From Eurosta solidaginis (Eukaryota > Arthropoda > Insecta > Diptera > Tephritidae), in assembly GCF_040869045.1 (NCBI RefSeq), contig NC_090321.1, positions 183,367,596 to 183,431,595 on the forward strand: DNA of 64,000 nucleotides. The letters are read 5' to 3'. Positions 11,015 to 23,500 of the stretch are shown in pieces; the stretch's first letter is position 1, and every line of letters begins with the position of its first letter. The notes under the pieces are model-generated. The model was not told the DNA's origin. It was given only the letters and a program-made list of their open reading frames with translations, and did not search any database. A program made the position numbers and the translations under genes.

Positions 11015-11815
11015 TCGTCCCAGGTGGGACATTTGTACGCAATATTTCATCTTGTTGACGCATTCTGATAAAACCAGTTGAAGATTTCAGGTTATAACAG
11101 TATCAACTTAACATTAACATTGAATCAGTGCTGTTATGTAAAAAGCTCGCAATATCTTAGTATATATGCAAATTATATTAACTTTTATAATTGTCACGGG
11201 TCGGACAAAAAAACAACGCTATCCAATAGTAAAGTTATAAATTATAAAAAGTCTGCAAATATATGGAAGTAGATTGTATTGTGAAAATAATTTTAAATAA
11301 ACGAACAATGCTATAAAAGCAATTAATTTTACTTAAATGATTTTATTGCTACAATGTAAAACCAGGTGTCATGGGTGGGGCATGTTCGAATGAAAAACGT
11401 CATGGGATCAAATCATGGGCTCAACAAATTTGAGTTAAGGAAAATTTTAAGAACTTTCGCTTTCTAAGGTTTTGACTCAAATTAAAGGGCCACGAGAAAA
11501 AATACTTTATAAATGTTATATTTTGAATAAAAATTTTACTGGACGTAATTAGTCAATATCTCTTTTAGGATTGTGAGGTATAGTAGCAATGCCTACTCCT
11601 TTCTAGTAACGTTTTCTGCGTACTTGTCACGGGTGGGACAAATTTAATTGTTGTATAATTCCTTAACAATTTCAAAGAAATCAAACTTGAATTGTTGGAT
11701 ATAATTTAAACGAGTTTTTAACATTGTTTAACAAATATCAAAAAAAAAAAGAACGACTTGCGAAGTTTCAAATAACTTTTGAGTTTTTTTGTCACAAGTG
11801 GGACAAAGCTAACAC
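11015..11815 (+). repeat. region with recurring TGTCACGGGTGGGACAA-like motif
   Basis: Variants of GTCACGGGTGGGACAAA appear near 11019, 11193, 11369, 11626 and 11790, about 160-260 bp apart, separated by AT-rich sequence. The motif carries a short inverted repeat (TTTGTC…GACAAA). The intervals do not align obviously, so this is not a simple tandem array. Function unknown. Confidence 0.4.
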
Positions 11816-11818
11816 TAT

Positions 11819-12060
11819 TCGATAGATCTAATAAGAATAACATAAGGCTTATATAACTTAATATTTGAAACAGCTCCAATGATGGGTTAAAGCAGTTATT
11901 TTTCTTATCAATCACTCGAGTGATAAATCACAAATGTTTTCGATAGATCTAATAAGAATAACATAAGGCTTATATAATTTAATATTTGAAACAGTTCCAA
12001 TCATGGGTTAAAGCAGTTATTTTTCTTATCAATCACTCGAGTGTTAAATTACTAATTTTT
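11819..12060 (+). repeat. 121-bp tandem duplication
   Basis: Two adjacent 121-bp copies start at 11819 and 11940. Both contain CGATAGATCTAATAAGAATA and ATCACTCGAGTG and differ at only a handful of bases. This is a recent local duplication of non-coding DNA. Confidence 0.85.
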
Positions 12061-12430
12061 GACAGCTTTTTCAAACCAAGCTTTTTCCACCTACTTGAAA
12101 AATTTCAATCAGCACTTTACTTTATGAGGAAAAAAGGTGTTGAAAGGCATTAAAAGAATAACTTTAATATTTTTCCGTTGATGGAAGGGTTTCACAACAT
12201 TTGTATCCACACGTTTTCCAGTTTTGTGAGAAAAAATATCTCTGCACCAAGGTTCACTTTCTCATGGAACCTCCCTGCTTCGCAACAGCTTTCGAACTAG
12301 TTTTTGCTCATAAACGCTATAAAGCTTACGGTAGCGGAACTGAAAGGCCCCTGTATTATATATGTTATAGCTGCCATAGATGACTCTTTTGTCAGATATA
12401 TAAAATAAAAATTAATACTTGGCGCGATTT
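12061..12430. other. unassigned stretch, no gene seen
   Basis: A 60-codon frame at 12201-12383 has no recognisable product, and no repeat was identified. Confidence 0.45.
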
Positions 12431-12601
12431 TCTGAGAAGCTTTTCATGGCAGAAATACACTCGGAGTTTTACCAAATCACTACCGAAGGGCGTCCTCGCT
12501 TAGATAAACTTTTATTCTAATCGAAACACACATTTTTCTAAATTTTTGATATTACTTTGCCTGGGAGTTGAACTGAAGACCTTCGGTGTGGTAGGCGGAT
12601 G
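12431..12601 (-). mobile_element. tRNA-derived SINE fragment
   Basis: The stretch AGCTTTTCATGGCAGAAATA through GAAGACCTTCGGTGTGGTAG matches the 5' half of the SINE family seen at 54589-54958, in reverse orientation. The promoter-proximal tRNA-like head is cut, and substitutions are frequent. An old copy. Confidence 0.65.
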
Positions 12602-13669
12602 TTAAATCGATCACAGATAATGCGAGTACAGGTAATGTGTGATGAATTTAACTAAAAATAGAAGCAACTAATAAGAGCAATACAAAAAAACACACAATAC
12701 AGGTACTCAAAAAATAAGCATTGAAAATTCGTTTCGAGCGAGCTCTAGTTATGTCAATAAAAAAATTGAGAGCATAATTTTAATTGAAAATGCAAATTAT
12801 TTAGCATCTGACCTAAGTCGATTAGTGAAACGTAAAGAACAGTTTTTTTTTTAGATACTAAACAAATAACATCAAAAATTCCACAAAACCACTTCAGATT
12901 CATTTATTGATTTAAAAAGTATGCGGGAATTCATACAATTATTCCACATATTTTCCAGTTGAAAATTAGCACAATTTTCATACAAAAGAAAATAACGTAA
13001 AAGTGGGTACTTTAGTAAATTCACCGTGAACATAAGCGAAATTTTAATATCAAATCTGTTTACGAATATGATGTGTGTATAAATTAATATTTATCCGAAA
13101 ATCTATGACGTCAAAAGTTTTCACATGCACATACACTAACGATAGCCAAAAATAAACATTACTAAGTATAGGGAAATGATTTTTTTTCTTTCAAAAATTC
13201 TTTAAATCGAAAAGGAATGCAAATACAATTCAATGAACACTGTTGAAGCAGCAGACACCTTAACACCGTAGTGCCATTGGCCGCTGCTGAATAGTTTACT
13301 TGTAAATATACTTAAGTTGATGACGTAGTTTTTGTGTCTTTCACAATGCCAACAAAATGCGAATCGATCAAATCAATCAACACAAACAACTTTACTGCAA
13401 AAAGTATCGTTAACATTGCTTTTATGATGTTGTTTTGCAAAGTAATGGTTTAGATTTCTTAAAGTAAGTACCTACTTCTCGAAAACTATCTCGGCCTAAA
13501 CATTACGTTTCCGCATGTTTGGAATGTTTTTGATTTATGGTGTCTACTTATTAATTTTGAGGGATTTTAAATGCAATCAATGATATAGCTGATAAATAAG
13601 AAACGCTTTTTTCTAAAAATTCATACACATACAAATTAATGTTTGAAATACACGTCCGCAAGAATAAAT
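12602..13669. other. AT-rich stretch, no gene seen
   Basis: No supported frame or repeat boundary was found in this interval. Confidence 0.5.
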
Positions 13670-14380
13670 AGCCTTGATCACCTGTAAAATTGCTGTACGA
13701 TTACTCAACTCATTTGTTCAATAGTTTTTTTTTTTTCAAACATTTTTGTAAACGACTGGTACATTGCATTATTTACGTATTGTAACGAATTTTGGGAAAT
13801 TCCGCTTATTTGCAACCTTCTAGCAACGTTCGAATCACTAAACTGTTGAATAAATTACTCCACTATTCAATAATGCAAAATGGCCTTTATTAAGGTACTT
13901 CACAATAACAATTTCACAATAACACTTCTACTGCTCAACAGATAGCGTGCTTAAATCAAACTGAATTCTTCGTGCCTTAGCTGCTGCTGCTTTTATACTT
14001 TGTTTGGTTTCCTCGTTGACATATTTCTAGGCGTTTCTATTTCTAGAATTTGCTACCAGCTATGACATAACTACAGATGCACGTTATATCTTCTCATATG
14101 CGCATGTATATGTGAGCGATACTTCCACAGATAATTGCCTACTTTTGGGAGCATCTCAGATAAGATATATGTATGTGTTTGTGCATCTCTCTCCGCTGCG
14201 TGTACGTACATATGTGTAGACATAATGATTGATTCATTTATGTAGATACAAGTGACTGCCTGCTTTATTGTTGTTGTGACTTCATTTACTTAGCATCAGA
14301 CTAGTGATGTGAATATCACTTAGTGTCACTAATATTCGTCACATTATTTTAAAATGTTTGCTTAATGGCTGCTTATATTC
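13670..14380 (-). mobile_element. partial copy of the 3856-4341 TIR element, split by a solo LTR
   Basis: 13670-13780 and 14344-14375 together match the reverse complement of about 4095-4245. The LTR at 13781-14343 sits exactly at the break. The outer TIRs are not clearly preserved. Confidence 0.6.
13781..14343 (-). mobile_element. solo LTR, gypsy-type, nested in a TIR element
   Basis: It starts TGTAACGAATTTTGGG and ends AATATTCGTCACA; on the minus strand it reads as the relative of the LTR at 9589. The flanking 4-mers GTAT and TTAT, compared with the uninterrupted site near 4140, indicate a 4-bp target duplication with one later change. A minus-strand TATA-like ATACTTTG/TATAAAAGC segment and TTTATT poly(A) signal are in place. 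Confidence 0.75.
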
Positions 14381-14685
14381 TCTATTGACAAGATTTTATA
14401 AATGAATATTAATATGTAGATGATTTTCTATAGACAAATTTAAAAGAAAAGTTGTTTTGAAACAGAAATGGGCAAGAACTGGCAGCTCAATTTTTTTACC
14501 GCGAGCAAACAAATAAACTTTTCTTCCATTCTCTGACAGCCATTCCCTTGTCTTTTTCAGAAATAAAAGAGTTCAGCTGCTGTGCAGTAGCTCCCGCCAA
14601 ATTGTAGGATACAATATAAATAAGCACTACCCTAATTGGAATTGAAGCTCAGCATAAAATGATGCTGCTAGTTGCTTTGTCTGAA
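14381..14685. other. unassigned stretch, no gene seen
   Basis: No recognisable frame or element. Confidence 0.4.
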
Positions 14686-15100
14686 TTTTAGTTCCTTGAG
14701 CAACACCACTAGCTCCTTAAGGATTGGGAAGCATCTCTCCAAGCTATTCGAAACCAAATGCGGCTTCGGACAAGAAAGATAATTCTAGGAGTTTATCTAA
14801 ATCATGCTAGTACAATCTACTATAAGAGCGTACAGCTCCGGATGTATGCTGATGATATTGATATAATTGCCCTTAACAAACGCGCGGTAAGCTCTGTCTT
14901 CTCTGTAATTGACAAAGAGGCAAAAAATGGGCCTCTATCGCCGACCAAAAATCAAGCTCTACGCAATAAGTATATGTTAGCAAGTGTTTTCTTGTATAGT
15001 GAGAATGTTTATAACGGTGTTTCGCGAAATTTTGTATATGAATGGATTAGGCGAAATAAACTTCAATTGCTAAGCCTGAAGTTCCTTTATACATATTGAC
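14686..15100 (+). pseudogene. LINE reverse transcriptase fragment
   Basis: One plus-strand frame (14758-15099) contains RMYADDIDIIALNKRAV, the polymerase YADD active site with its usual downstream text. It is followed by SVIDKEAKNG and NKYML, matching the F-x2-I-D-x-E-A…K-x-K-Y-M-L layout of insect LINE polymerases. Upstream, LFETKC-like coding precedes the start. Only the palm core survives; no endonuclease or tail is seen. The clade cannot be fixed from this piece. Confidence 0.65.
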
Positions 15101-15435
15101 AAACGCAACCACGGTTGCTAATTTGGTCCATTTGGACCAAAAATGGTCCCTTCCAACCCTTTTTGATCTGCTGGTCCCTTTTTCTATTTTGGTCCTGTTT
15201 AGGCAGTAGCCACGATTTTGTTACTAACTATTATTTCTTTTTCACTCAGGCAAAATTTCAAAATACTGCTTACAAAATTTGCCACACATTCATTAGCCCA
15301 CAAAAATTGCTCACTCATTAAAATGTAGCAGAATAATAACATTTCACCTAGGAGATAATTTAGGCGAGGTATTAAAAAATGAAGGGTGGGATCTTTGGGC
15401 ATAAATTGCAATAAATTTTTGTTGAAACAACGGAC
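15101..15435. other. unassigned stretch with clustered TTGGTCC motifs
   Basis: Five or six GGTCC/GGACC words fall within 15121-15200, including palindromic GGTCCATTTGGACC. No gene is visible. The 70-codon minus-strand frame at 15199-15411 has no domain. Confidence 0.4.
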
Positions 15436-15734
15436 TTATCAGAAAAGAAGTCTTGTTTTAGTGGCTAGATATTTCGATTGGTTATCAAGCATTTTTCGTG
15501 ATAGATTTTTGTCAATAGTCGAACTAAAATAATTTATTTCAAATACACGTGTGTCTCTAAGAAATATGGCAATGCACTGAAAACTAAGTAAAGTAAAATA
15601 ATGAAACTAATTTCTTATTTTAAAAATTTATATGTCATATCGTTAGCTTAATGTGAAAATGTGCTAAGTCACTTTTTTTGAAAAATTGTATTTTAATGCA
15701 GTTTTAAAACTGAGTTCAAAATACATCGAAATAC

Positions 15735-16090
15735 ATTGTTGTTGTTGTGTTAACGAAAAAGACGCTCCCCGAAGGCTTTGGGGAGTGTTACCGATGTTGA
15801 TGGCCCTTTGCGGATATAGATCCGGTACGTTCCGGTAACAAAGCACTATTAAGGTACTACTAGCTCGACCATCTCGGGAACGATTTATATGATCACATTA
15901 AACCTTCTAGGCCATCCCGCTCTCCCCACCCCCTAGTTCCATGAGGAACTTGGGTTCGCCAGAGCCTCGGCTGTCAATGAAACAGGATTCGCCACGGTTA
16001 GGTGAGTTGACAATTATTGTGCTGGAAACCCCTTGAGAGGGTTGCGAACACAACCCCTTGAAATTGGATTTACCCAATTGAGACATGCCT
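15735..16090 (-). mobile_element. LINE 3' tail with (CAA)n end
   Basis: It begins on the plus strand with (TTG)n and continues with CTCCCCGAAGGCTTTGGGGA, GATCCGGTACGTTCCGGTAAC and GTTCCATGAGGAACTTGG. A degraded opposite-strand copy lies at 43795-44136. I recognise this as a widespread non-coding tail in fruit-fly genomes, probably the 3' UTR of a LINE; the parent polymerase is absent here. Confidence 0.55.
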
Positions 16091-16744
16091 TTGGTGTATG
16101 ATAAATGCTTTGCGCTGACTATAATCTACTTCAATTCTTACATGCTTTCTTACAGACTAGTTAAAAATAGAAAACAATTCAAACTTAAACTTATATAAGC
16201 TGTTATTAAAATTAATAACACTACTGAATCCTAGTTATAGGTTCATTCCTAGCACAATTCGTTTTACGAGTTTTTTTGATAAATAATCTATTATGCCGAA
16301 GATCACGCAGTGGAATATATGGAATGGATAAAGTAGATAAATCAGAGCAATTTGTGCTAAAGTTTATTACATTATAAGTAACCATGTGTGAGATAAAAGT
16401 TCTTCTGTAATGCAAAACCTGAAGACCAAGCAATTTGTGACTGCTGGTATATGATGGGAGGCCGTCTGGCCAGTGAAGCATACGTAAAGAAATTTTGTAA
16501 ACATTTTTGGAACTTTCTCAATTTTATAGGAGTTTGAAAAAGAGAGTTTGGAATTAAAAATTACACTCAAGTCTTTATTCTCTTGATAACGATTAAGAGA
16601 TTTAGTATTTAGTTTGTAGATAAAGTATGTGGCAGTTGTCTTTTTGGAATAACACACAACACATCATTGGTTTGAATTTAAAAATAAGTTATTGTCTGCG
16701 CACCATCCGTCAAAAGAGTCCAGATCAGAACCGTTAGAAATAAA

Positions 16745-17094
16745 ATAAATAAATAAATGTAAGGCGTGATAACCTCCGAAGATATTTTAGGCCGCGCTTC
16801 TCTTCCAATTTACGCCGTGCTCCTTTTTTTAATTCTTCCTACAAATTGGCGGGACGGGCCTTGTTTCTTTATGCCGACTCCGAACAGCATCTGCGAGGCA
16901 GATGAGTTTTCACTGAGAGCTTTTCATGGCAGAAATACACTCGGAGTGCTTGCCAAACACTGCCGAGGGGCGACCCCGCTTAGAAAAATTTTCTTCTAAT
17001 TGAGAAACCTTATTTCTAAAATTTTGATGTTTCTTTGCCCAGGGCATTCGGTGTGGTAGGCGGAGCACGCTACCATCACACCACGGTGGCCGCC
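16745..17094 (-). mobile_element. tRNA-derived SINE with deleted B box
   Basis: It matches the family at 54589-54958 along its length: ATTT-repeat tail, GTAAGGCGTGATAACCTCCG, AGCTTTTCATGGCAGAAATA and head ACCATCACACCACGGTGG. The segment that should carry the B box (GGGTGCGAACCC) is missing, so its Pol III promoter is probably dead. Confidence 0.85.
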
Positions 17095-17496
17095 AATAGG
17101 TAGAAATAGTTTGACAAATAAATAGCATTTTTTGTGAAATATATAGCTTTAGTCTTATATTTCAATCATTAAAGGGGTGGAGTGATGGGGAAACATATTG
17201 AGTAAAAAGTGCTAAGTCAGGAGAAAAAATTTGTTTTGAGTGAGGAAATTGTGCTAAGTCATAGAATAGCTCCTGGGTTAGCATACATGATTTTTATTTA
17301 TCTTTTTCAAAGCTTTTACACTCAAAAGTATTGCAACTAAGGTATCCTCATTCACAGTTTTGAAAAAAAGGTTATTTCAAAAATTATTCAGTTTTTCACG
17401 TCTCCTGCAAAATTCGTAAAAAGTTACTTAGCACATTTTCACATTAAGCTAACGATATGTTCCTGAAGATGATTTCAGACAGAAATCGAAATATCG

Positions 17497-18900
17497 ACGA
17501 ATTAAAATACAATTTTAAATATTATAAATTAATGTATGGTATTCAATCTACTCCGGTAAACAAACTTAAACATTCATTTTTCATATCCAAGTATTCAAAT
17601 TGCAGATTCGCTTATTAAAAATAAATTAAAGCGATCGCTACAGCTGTAAAAAATAGCTGCGATTCAAAAATCGTCATATCTATTTTCACTGATAGCTCAA
17701 AATCGCTATATCGTTCATCACTAACTTTAACACTTTCTAAACTATGGATTAACTAGGAGTAATACTGGTATTAATTAAATTGGAAGGTATCAAACACGGG
17801 ATCAGATAATGCCACGGCTGCTTTAATAGTCGTAACAATAGATTTTTGGGCCAAACAGCCATCAAGCATTGTAAGCAAGTTTCAAGCCCAATCATCATTT
17901 CCCGATTTGAACGAATTGTTAGGACGCAAAAATAACTATTTACACTATAGCTTGTATTAATTGTTTGAGAATTAAACCATGAAACGGTATTTTATTATGA
18001 CAGCGAAGCAAATGAATTATAAAGAAACCAAGCAAAGGTGGGTATAAGCTGAGAGATTTGATAATTCTATTTTCGCACAAGTAATTAACAGTGAGTTAAC
18101 ACTGTTGGAGTAGTTGATTGAATGCGAGGCGAAATGCTGCTCTCTGTGCAGTGTTAATAGAGTGTTAGTAGAGCGAATACAATTTTTAACAGCTGAATTG
18201 AGAAACAAGCGGATTTAGTGGATGATCTCTATCACCAACTGCCAATTAACAAAAGCGATGAACGCAGGTAAATTTAACAGCAAGTATTTCTGTTGAGAAT
18301 GTGGAAAATCCATATATTTGTTTTCGAACGAATGACTATTTTGTCTCATTTATATCTTTTGCTTTTTTTTTGTATGCTTGTTTATGTGTATAATTTTATT
18401 TTTATTTCACCTTTTATTATTTTCTAGTATATTCAATTAATTTTAGCAGCTCTTTGTTTATATCGGAAACGCTTGTTTTGTTTTATACTTAGCCATAAGC
18501 ACTTTGTGCTTAGTTTATTTTAAAATGTTTGTTGCCACATTCTAGCTAAGCAATTTTTCTTAGTAATACCTTTATTTATAGATTTTTAAAAATTTATTAA
18601 GTTTGGAAATTGCTTAAATTTTTAGAACACTTAAATTTTATGAGCTATGCATTAACCAATTTGAATAACAAATTTTCCAAATGGAAAGTCAATGCCAAGT
18701 GTTTGCAAGAAAAGTTCTTTAAAATATGTTTATACATCAGCGTGTCTTACTAAACATTTTGTTTTACTCTATCGGAATTATAATATTGAATTGATAAAAT
18801 TATTTGTATTGAGAAGTTCTACACCTTAATCATTCTTAATATGTAAATTAATTAAAAATTGCTGACACAATACCAATTCGTGTGAAAAATAAATTTTTAT
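17497..18900. other. AT-rich stretch, no gene seen
   Basis: Short frames only (for example 18017-18208 minus, 63 codons) with no domain. No repeat boundary found. Confidence 0.5.
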
Positions 18901-19260
18901 AAAAAAAATAAATGAAAAACGCGATAACCTCCGAAGAGATTTAAGGCCGAGCTTCTCTTCCAATTTGCGTCGTGCTCCTTTTAATTTTTCCTACAAATTG
19001 GCGGGAGAGGACCTACTTGTTTTATGCCGACTCCAAACGGCATCTGCAAGGCAGACGAGTTTTCACTGAGAGCTTTTCATGGCAGAAATACACTCGGAGT
19101 GCTTGCCGAACACTGCCGAAGGGCGACCCCTCTTAAGAAAATTGTGTTCTAATTGGAAAAGCTTGTTTCTAAAATTTTGTTGTTGCTTTGCCCGGGGTGT
19201 GAACCCAGGGCATACGGTGTGGCAGGTAGAGCACGCCACCATCACACCACGGCGGCCACC
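18901..19260 (-). mobile_element. tRNA-derived SINE
   Basis: A full-length family member in reverse orientation: A-rich/ATTT-type end at 18901, body, then B box (GGGTGTGAACCC) and tRNA-like head ending CACACCACGGCGGCC at 19256. The A box region has several changes (GCAGGTAGAGCACGCC). Confidence 0.85.
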
Positions 19261-22200
19261 GTAAATATAATAAATTTTTACGTTGCCAAAAAAAGAAACA
19301 AATAAAATGCGTAGAAAAAACCAGACAAAATTATAAATTTATCACAATAACATCAATGCACGGCCAGTGGAATGACAACATGAATATGGAAAAAAAAGAA
19401 ACCTCCTTATAAGGAATTAGTAAAGAATAAAGTGTTTAAGGATGAAGAGACAATGTTAGATATTTAATGACTTTCCCTAAAATCGTCCCCTTCTCTGAAT
19501 TTTATTGAAGAACGTGTCCTTCTCAGAATTACATAGTTTCGCCATATCTCAACCGAAAATAAATTTAGTTTATGAGGTTTTGAAATAAATTCTGAGATTG
19601 GTTGTTATTGAATTTTTCTGAGATAAGGTACTTTTGAATCGGAAGTCTATTTAATATTATATTTTACCACAGCTACCAATATATAAAGGGAATAAATAAG
19701 ACTATCCCCATTCTTCCATGAACAATACAAATTTTCATTTTGAAATATGTAATTCAATCCATCCTAAATACTTGGTCTTAACACTCTAGGGCTTATACAT
19801 AGTTGAAATTTAGTCAATACTTAAAGTTGCAGCTTTTTTGACAGATCGCCTATTGGAAATTATTTCAAAAACCTGTATCTAACTTAAATTTGACTATGGA
19901 TATGACACCTTTACGAATAAGTACTAACTAATTAGGCTCCATAACAGGGTTAGCACTTTACGGTGATTGTAGTGGATTAAATATCTGCTACGTTTTTTAT
20001 AATATAGAAATATTTTTAGATAAACAAATGCTACTTCGGCATTCCCGAAAGTTTAGCTAAATAACTGTTTCAAAATCACGGCTTTACCTTTTAAAATAAT
20101 TAAGGCTTGGCAATAAGGAGATGGAATAGTCAGGTCGAGCTAATTAAAAAACACCAAACGTTGTGTTAAACTGGAATATATCAGCATTTTAAATAACTAT
20201 TTAATGCCATCCCAGAAAATAACCATAAAAAAACGCACCAGAAATGCCAAATGCTACTGTATTTTCAAAAACAGCCTGCTTTAAAATTTTATTGGAGACG
20301 TTAAAACTGAAAAACATTGAATTAATTGCTAGATGTTTTTGAAGCAAACTTTAGACAAATAACAAAATTCAGAATTAGGACGTTTTTCAAAAGTTGCCAA
20401 AGTACAATGTTTTCGAAATGCAGATCCTTTTTTGTTTCAAGATCTTTTCATTTAAAAAATTGCGATTTCTGTGAAAGCTTTATAGCAATGATTACGAAAC
20501 CAACCTAACAATTCTACACTTCGAAAACACTTACTTAATATGAGGGAGACAGTTCCAAAAAAATTCTCTGTAAATTAATGAAAATTCCAATTTAATAAGT
20601 TCGAGTTTCTAATTTCTGTATACAACTTTTTATTAACTTGAGCTAAAATTTTTCTTTTATTTTTTCAATCACAAATACTTGGTTGAATATTTCTCACAAT
20701 ATTTACACGTACGTGTAAGCTCAGTTAATACGAGCACTCGACTCTAATTTTAGCACCTCGACTAGAAAACTACGGCCGTCACAGCTATTACATTATAAAA
20801 TTTTTTTATACAAATTTCTCCATTTTAAAGAAAATTATTTCTATAACCATGAAGAAAAGTTTTAATTTTTAATAAACCTACTTCTCCAGATTAAGGGAAA
20901 GATTTCTATGGCGAAATATCTTCTACCATTTTTCTCTATTTTAATAGCTACTTTCCTCGTTTTTGGGAACTTTGTTCATTGAGTGTGTAACAACATTAAT
21001 GATTGACATGCAGAATTTCAAGGCTCCTTTAGGTTTTGTTATAATTTTAGTTAATATTTGCAATAAGAAGAAGATATGATAAAATATTAGGGGAACATCA
21101 CCAGTACATTGTATGAAACATATATCAAGGCCTATCACTGTCGAAATCAAAGAGAAAATTATGGAGTTTCTGACCAGTGCATCAATCAGGTTTTTATATT
21201 TGTACGTTTACATAGATATCACCAGTGATATACTTCGGTTTTTCTCTTCCTAAGCTGTAACCCTTTTTGTTCCAAAGATTTTCTTTATTTTTATAAGCTT
21301 TTATTTAGTTTCACTTTTGTTGTCTGTAATGGAATTTTGCAAGTTAAATTTGATACACGTCCCGGTGTCCGATTGAGCTGAAATTTTGCACACATGTATA
21401 ACTGCGATGACAATGCAATATTACTTTGTTAGAATTCGATAAATTAATCGATAACACAGTTATCGGTAAAGATTTGTATTTACTTTGGAATAACAGCCTA
21501 AGTCCCATACAAACCCGCCGGTACCTATCCGTGGATTGTGATATTTGGACGTGGTGAATCACGCGTGTCACGCGTGCTGAATCTCAACGCTTGCGAAAAG
21601 CGGAGACACAACCCTCTGTTGTATTTCTGTGTATAACCAACATAGCTGAATTTTTAAGGCTGTTTAACTCTGTAATCTTTTCTGTAATTTATTTTGCTTT
21701 TGGAAAAATTACCTATTTGAAAAAAGCTGGCTGAAAAATATTGGCATAACAGCTTAAGTTAAATCAATAATGGAAAAACTTGGAAAATTTGAGCAGATGT
21801 GGCAATTTCGCGTGTCCGTTGAACGAAATATTGACAATATATTGATCATCGCTAGGAAGTTAGCGACATTCCATCAACTTAGCAGCACTTTAGCAATACT
21901 ACTGTTATTATTTGGCCGCTCAAACACACCCATATAAATTGCGCATTAAATTTAAAATATACAACTCAAAAATGACTCCGGTTGTTATGTCCGCAGCATT
22001 TATTTGGTGCAAATACAACATAATAATTTACACGGCCAAAGCCATAATAATTTGCACGGGTCATCAATTCTTTTTCTGATTCAAAAGCTGAACTACCAGC
22101 GCTACAGCCATCAGCTCAGTGTCAGCATTGCCAGTAGCGCCAATAACACCAAACTCGTGCCTGACACACAAAAGTCGTTTCACTCAATAGCGCAAGTGTT

Positions 22201-22454
22201 TTCCAAAAGGATTTTTGTTAAAATGAAAGTGTGTGTGGAATTGTGCGATGCGATTTGTCGAGATTTTAATTAACGATTTTGTCGCTTGCCTTATCGATTG
22301 TAATATTCACTAACTTACTTTTAACGACTCGAAATAAATATTATTTAAATTTCGTTTTAATAGTAGAAAGGTGAAAGGTGGCAGCATAGCTTAACGTAAC
22401 CTAAAAAATGCGAAAAGCGTAAAAGGAATGCCAAAAATAAATAAATTCCGTATA
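19261..22454. other. long stretch without a gene
   Basis: No supported gene. 19485-19640 holds a degenerate relative of the CTATCTCAGAAT repeat at 10541. Near 21360, CCGATTGAGCTGAAATTTTG resembles cores of mini-me-like repeats. A segment near 20905-20955 is weakly repeated near 49000. Short frames (20326-20508, 21344-21571, 22004-22273) lack domains. Confidence 0.5.
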
Positions 22455-22718
22455 CTAACTGCTTTTAAAAGTATTGTTGTGCAAGTTTTTACCTATTTTA
22501 ACAAAAAGTAAGTACATAAATGCGGTATTAATTAATTGACCATCAAGTTGAGAAATAATATCATGAGCCAAGTCTGGGGTTAGTCGGTACAGCTTTCGAA
22601 ACTCCGTTGCATTCACGTGGAATAGGTTATCTACTTCTCTAAGAAGGTGTCTAACCACTGGCGATGGACTTAGTAATTCTTCATCTTGTGATAAAACGTA
22701 GGTACGCCAAGTACTCAA
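22455..22718 (-). pseudogene. PIF/Harbinger transposase fragment (HARBI1-like)
   Basis: An 87-codon minus-strand frame contains LFHVNATEFRKLYRLTPDLA then HDIISQLDGQL. This resembles the helical N-terminal segment of HARBI1-type nucleases, where F-R-x-x-Y-R-L-x-x-x-x-x-x-x-L-I precedes the catalytic DDE domain. The catalytic part is absent. A GTAAAAAC after codon 79 could be an intron boundary, but nothing recognisable follows. It may be a transposon relic or one exon of a domesticated gene; I favour a relic. Confidence 0.45.
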
Positions 22719-23409
22719 GTGCCATTTGATTTATAAATAAAGCAACTTTTCGTGTTGGAAAAAATTTAATTAAATTTCCGAATTTTCTTTTTTAGCTAAA
22801 ATTGCCAGTAATGTTAATTTCGTGATTTTTAACGCAGCCAATTTACTTAAGAATGTACTACGCACTCAGTACTAAGTAGCGCCAAAAATTCGATTGGAGT
22901 CATTTCGTCAATGAGCTACCATTGAGCTGGCACCGCATTGGTGCTGGCGCCATGCAATTTACATCACTAAAATTGCACGAATGTCCAGGCTCATGACTTT
23001 GTTAATCCAGATGGTGAAAACGAAGACTCAAAGGAATGCAACCTTGCAAACAACAGCCGTCATTTTCAAAGTGTAAAAATTCTGTGATACAACGAACGCT
23101 AACGCCCTTAGGCTGTTATCGGTAAGTGTTGCATACTTTTCTGCGCACTTGATTTTGTTTTACAGATTTTTGGCGATGGAATTTTAGCTAAGCGAAAGTA
23201 GACTTTTATTTTAAAACAGATTTAACCCACAGATGAGAGATCTGCAATAAGTAGTTGTAAACTGAACGCGGCATAGGCAAAGTTAAGTTATTTAACACTG
23301 TTTGACATAATTTTATATGTGCTCTCTGTCAAAAATGCTTCAACTAACTTAGTCAAATTTTATTTCGATTATGAATATGCCCCAATATATTCGGATTATG
23401 ATATAATAA
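22719..23409. other. unassigned stretch, no gene seen
   Basis: Near 22918-22955 are repeated CATTGAGCTGGCACC/CATTGGTGCTGGCGCC phrases forming a small imperfect palindrome. No coding signal. Confidence 0.45.
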
Positions 23410-23500
23410 AATTAAAGAAAAAAAATAAAATTAAAGAAAAAAAACTTTTTTAAAAATAAGCTTTTATTATTGGTTAATAAAATTAACTTAAAAGTAAGTT
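23410..23500 (+). repeat. isolated arm fragment of the 25538-26138 foldback
   Basis: AAATTAAAGAAAAAAAACTT, then TTTATTATTGGTTAATAAAA and a TTAACTTAAAAGTAA segment, match the outer ends of the hairpin arms at 25540-25615 and (inverted) 26060-26138. A third direct relative sits at 25475-25540. Confidence 0.65.

Larger units (their letters stand above)
15436..17496. mobile_element. Penelope-type terminal repeats in inverted arrangement, filled with other elements
   Basis: Inverted ends of about 42 bp lie at 15636-15679 and 17418-17459 (CATATCGTTAGCTTAATGTG, then AAAATGTGCTAAGT). Just outside the right end is CTGAAGAT-stem-GAAATATCG, like the terminal motif of the Penelope element at 55498-59548. 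A reduced version faces the other way at 15467-15491. GTGCTAAGTCA recurs internally at about 17209 and 17250. A LINE tail and a SINE occupy the middle. No polymerase frame remains, so the assignment rests on end similarity only. Confidence 0.45.

Noticed and set aside
15121..15200. TTGGTCC/GGACC cluster as a possible binding-site array
   Set aside because: Too short and irregular to separate from chance or a decayed repeat without a genome-wide count.
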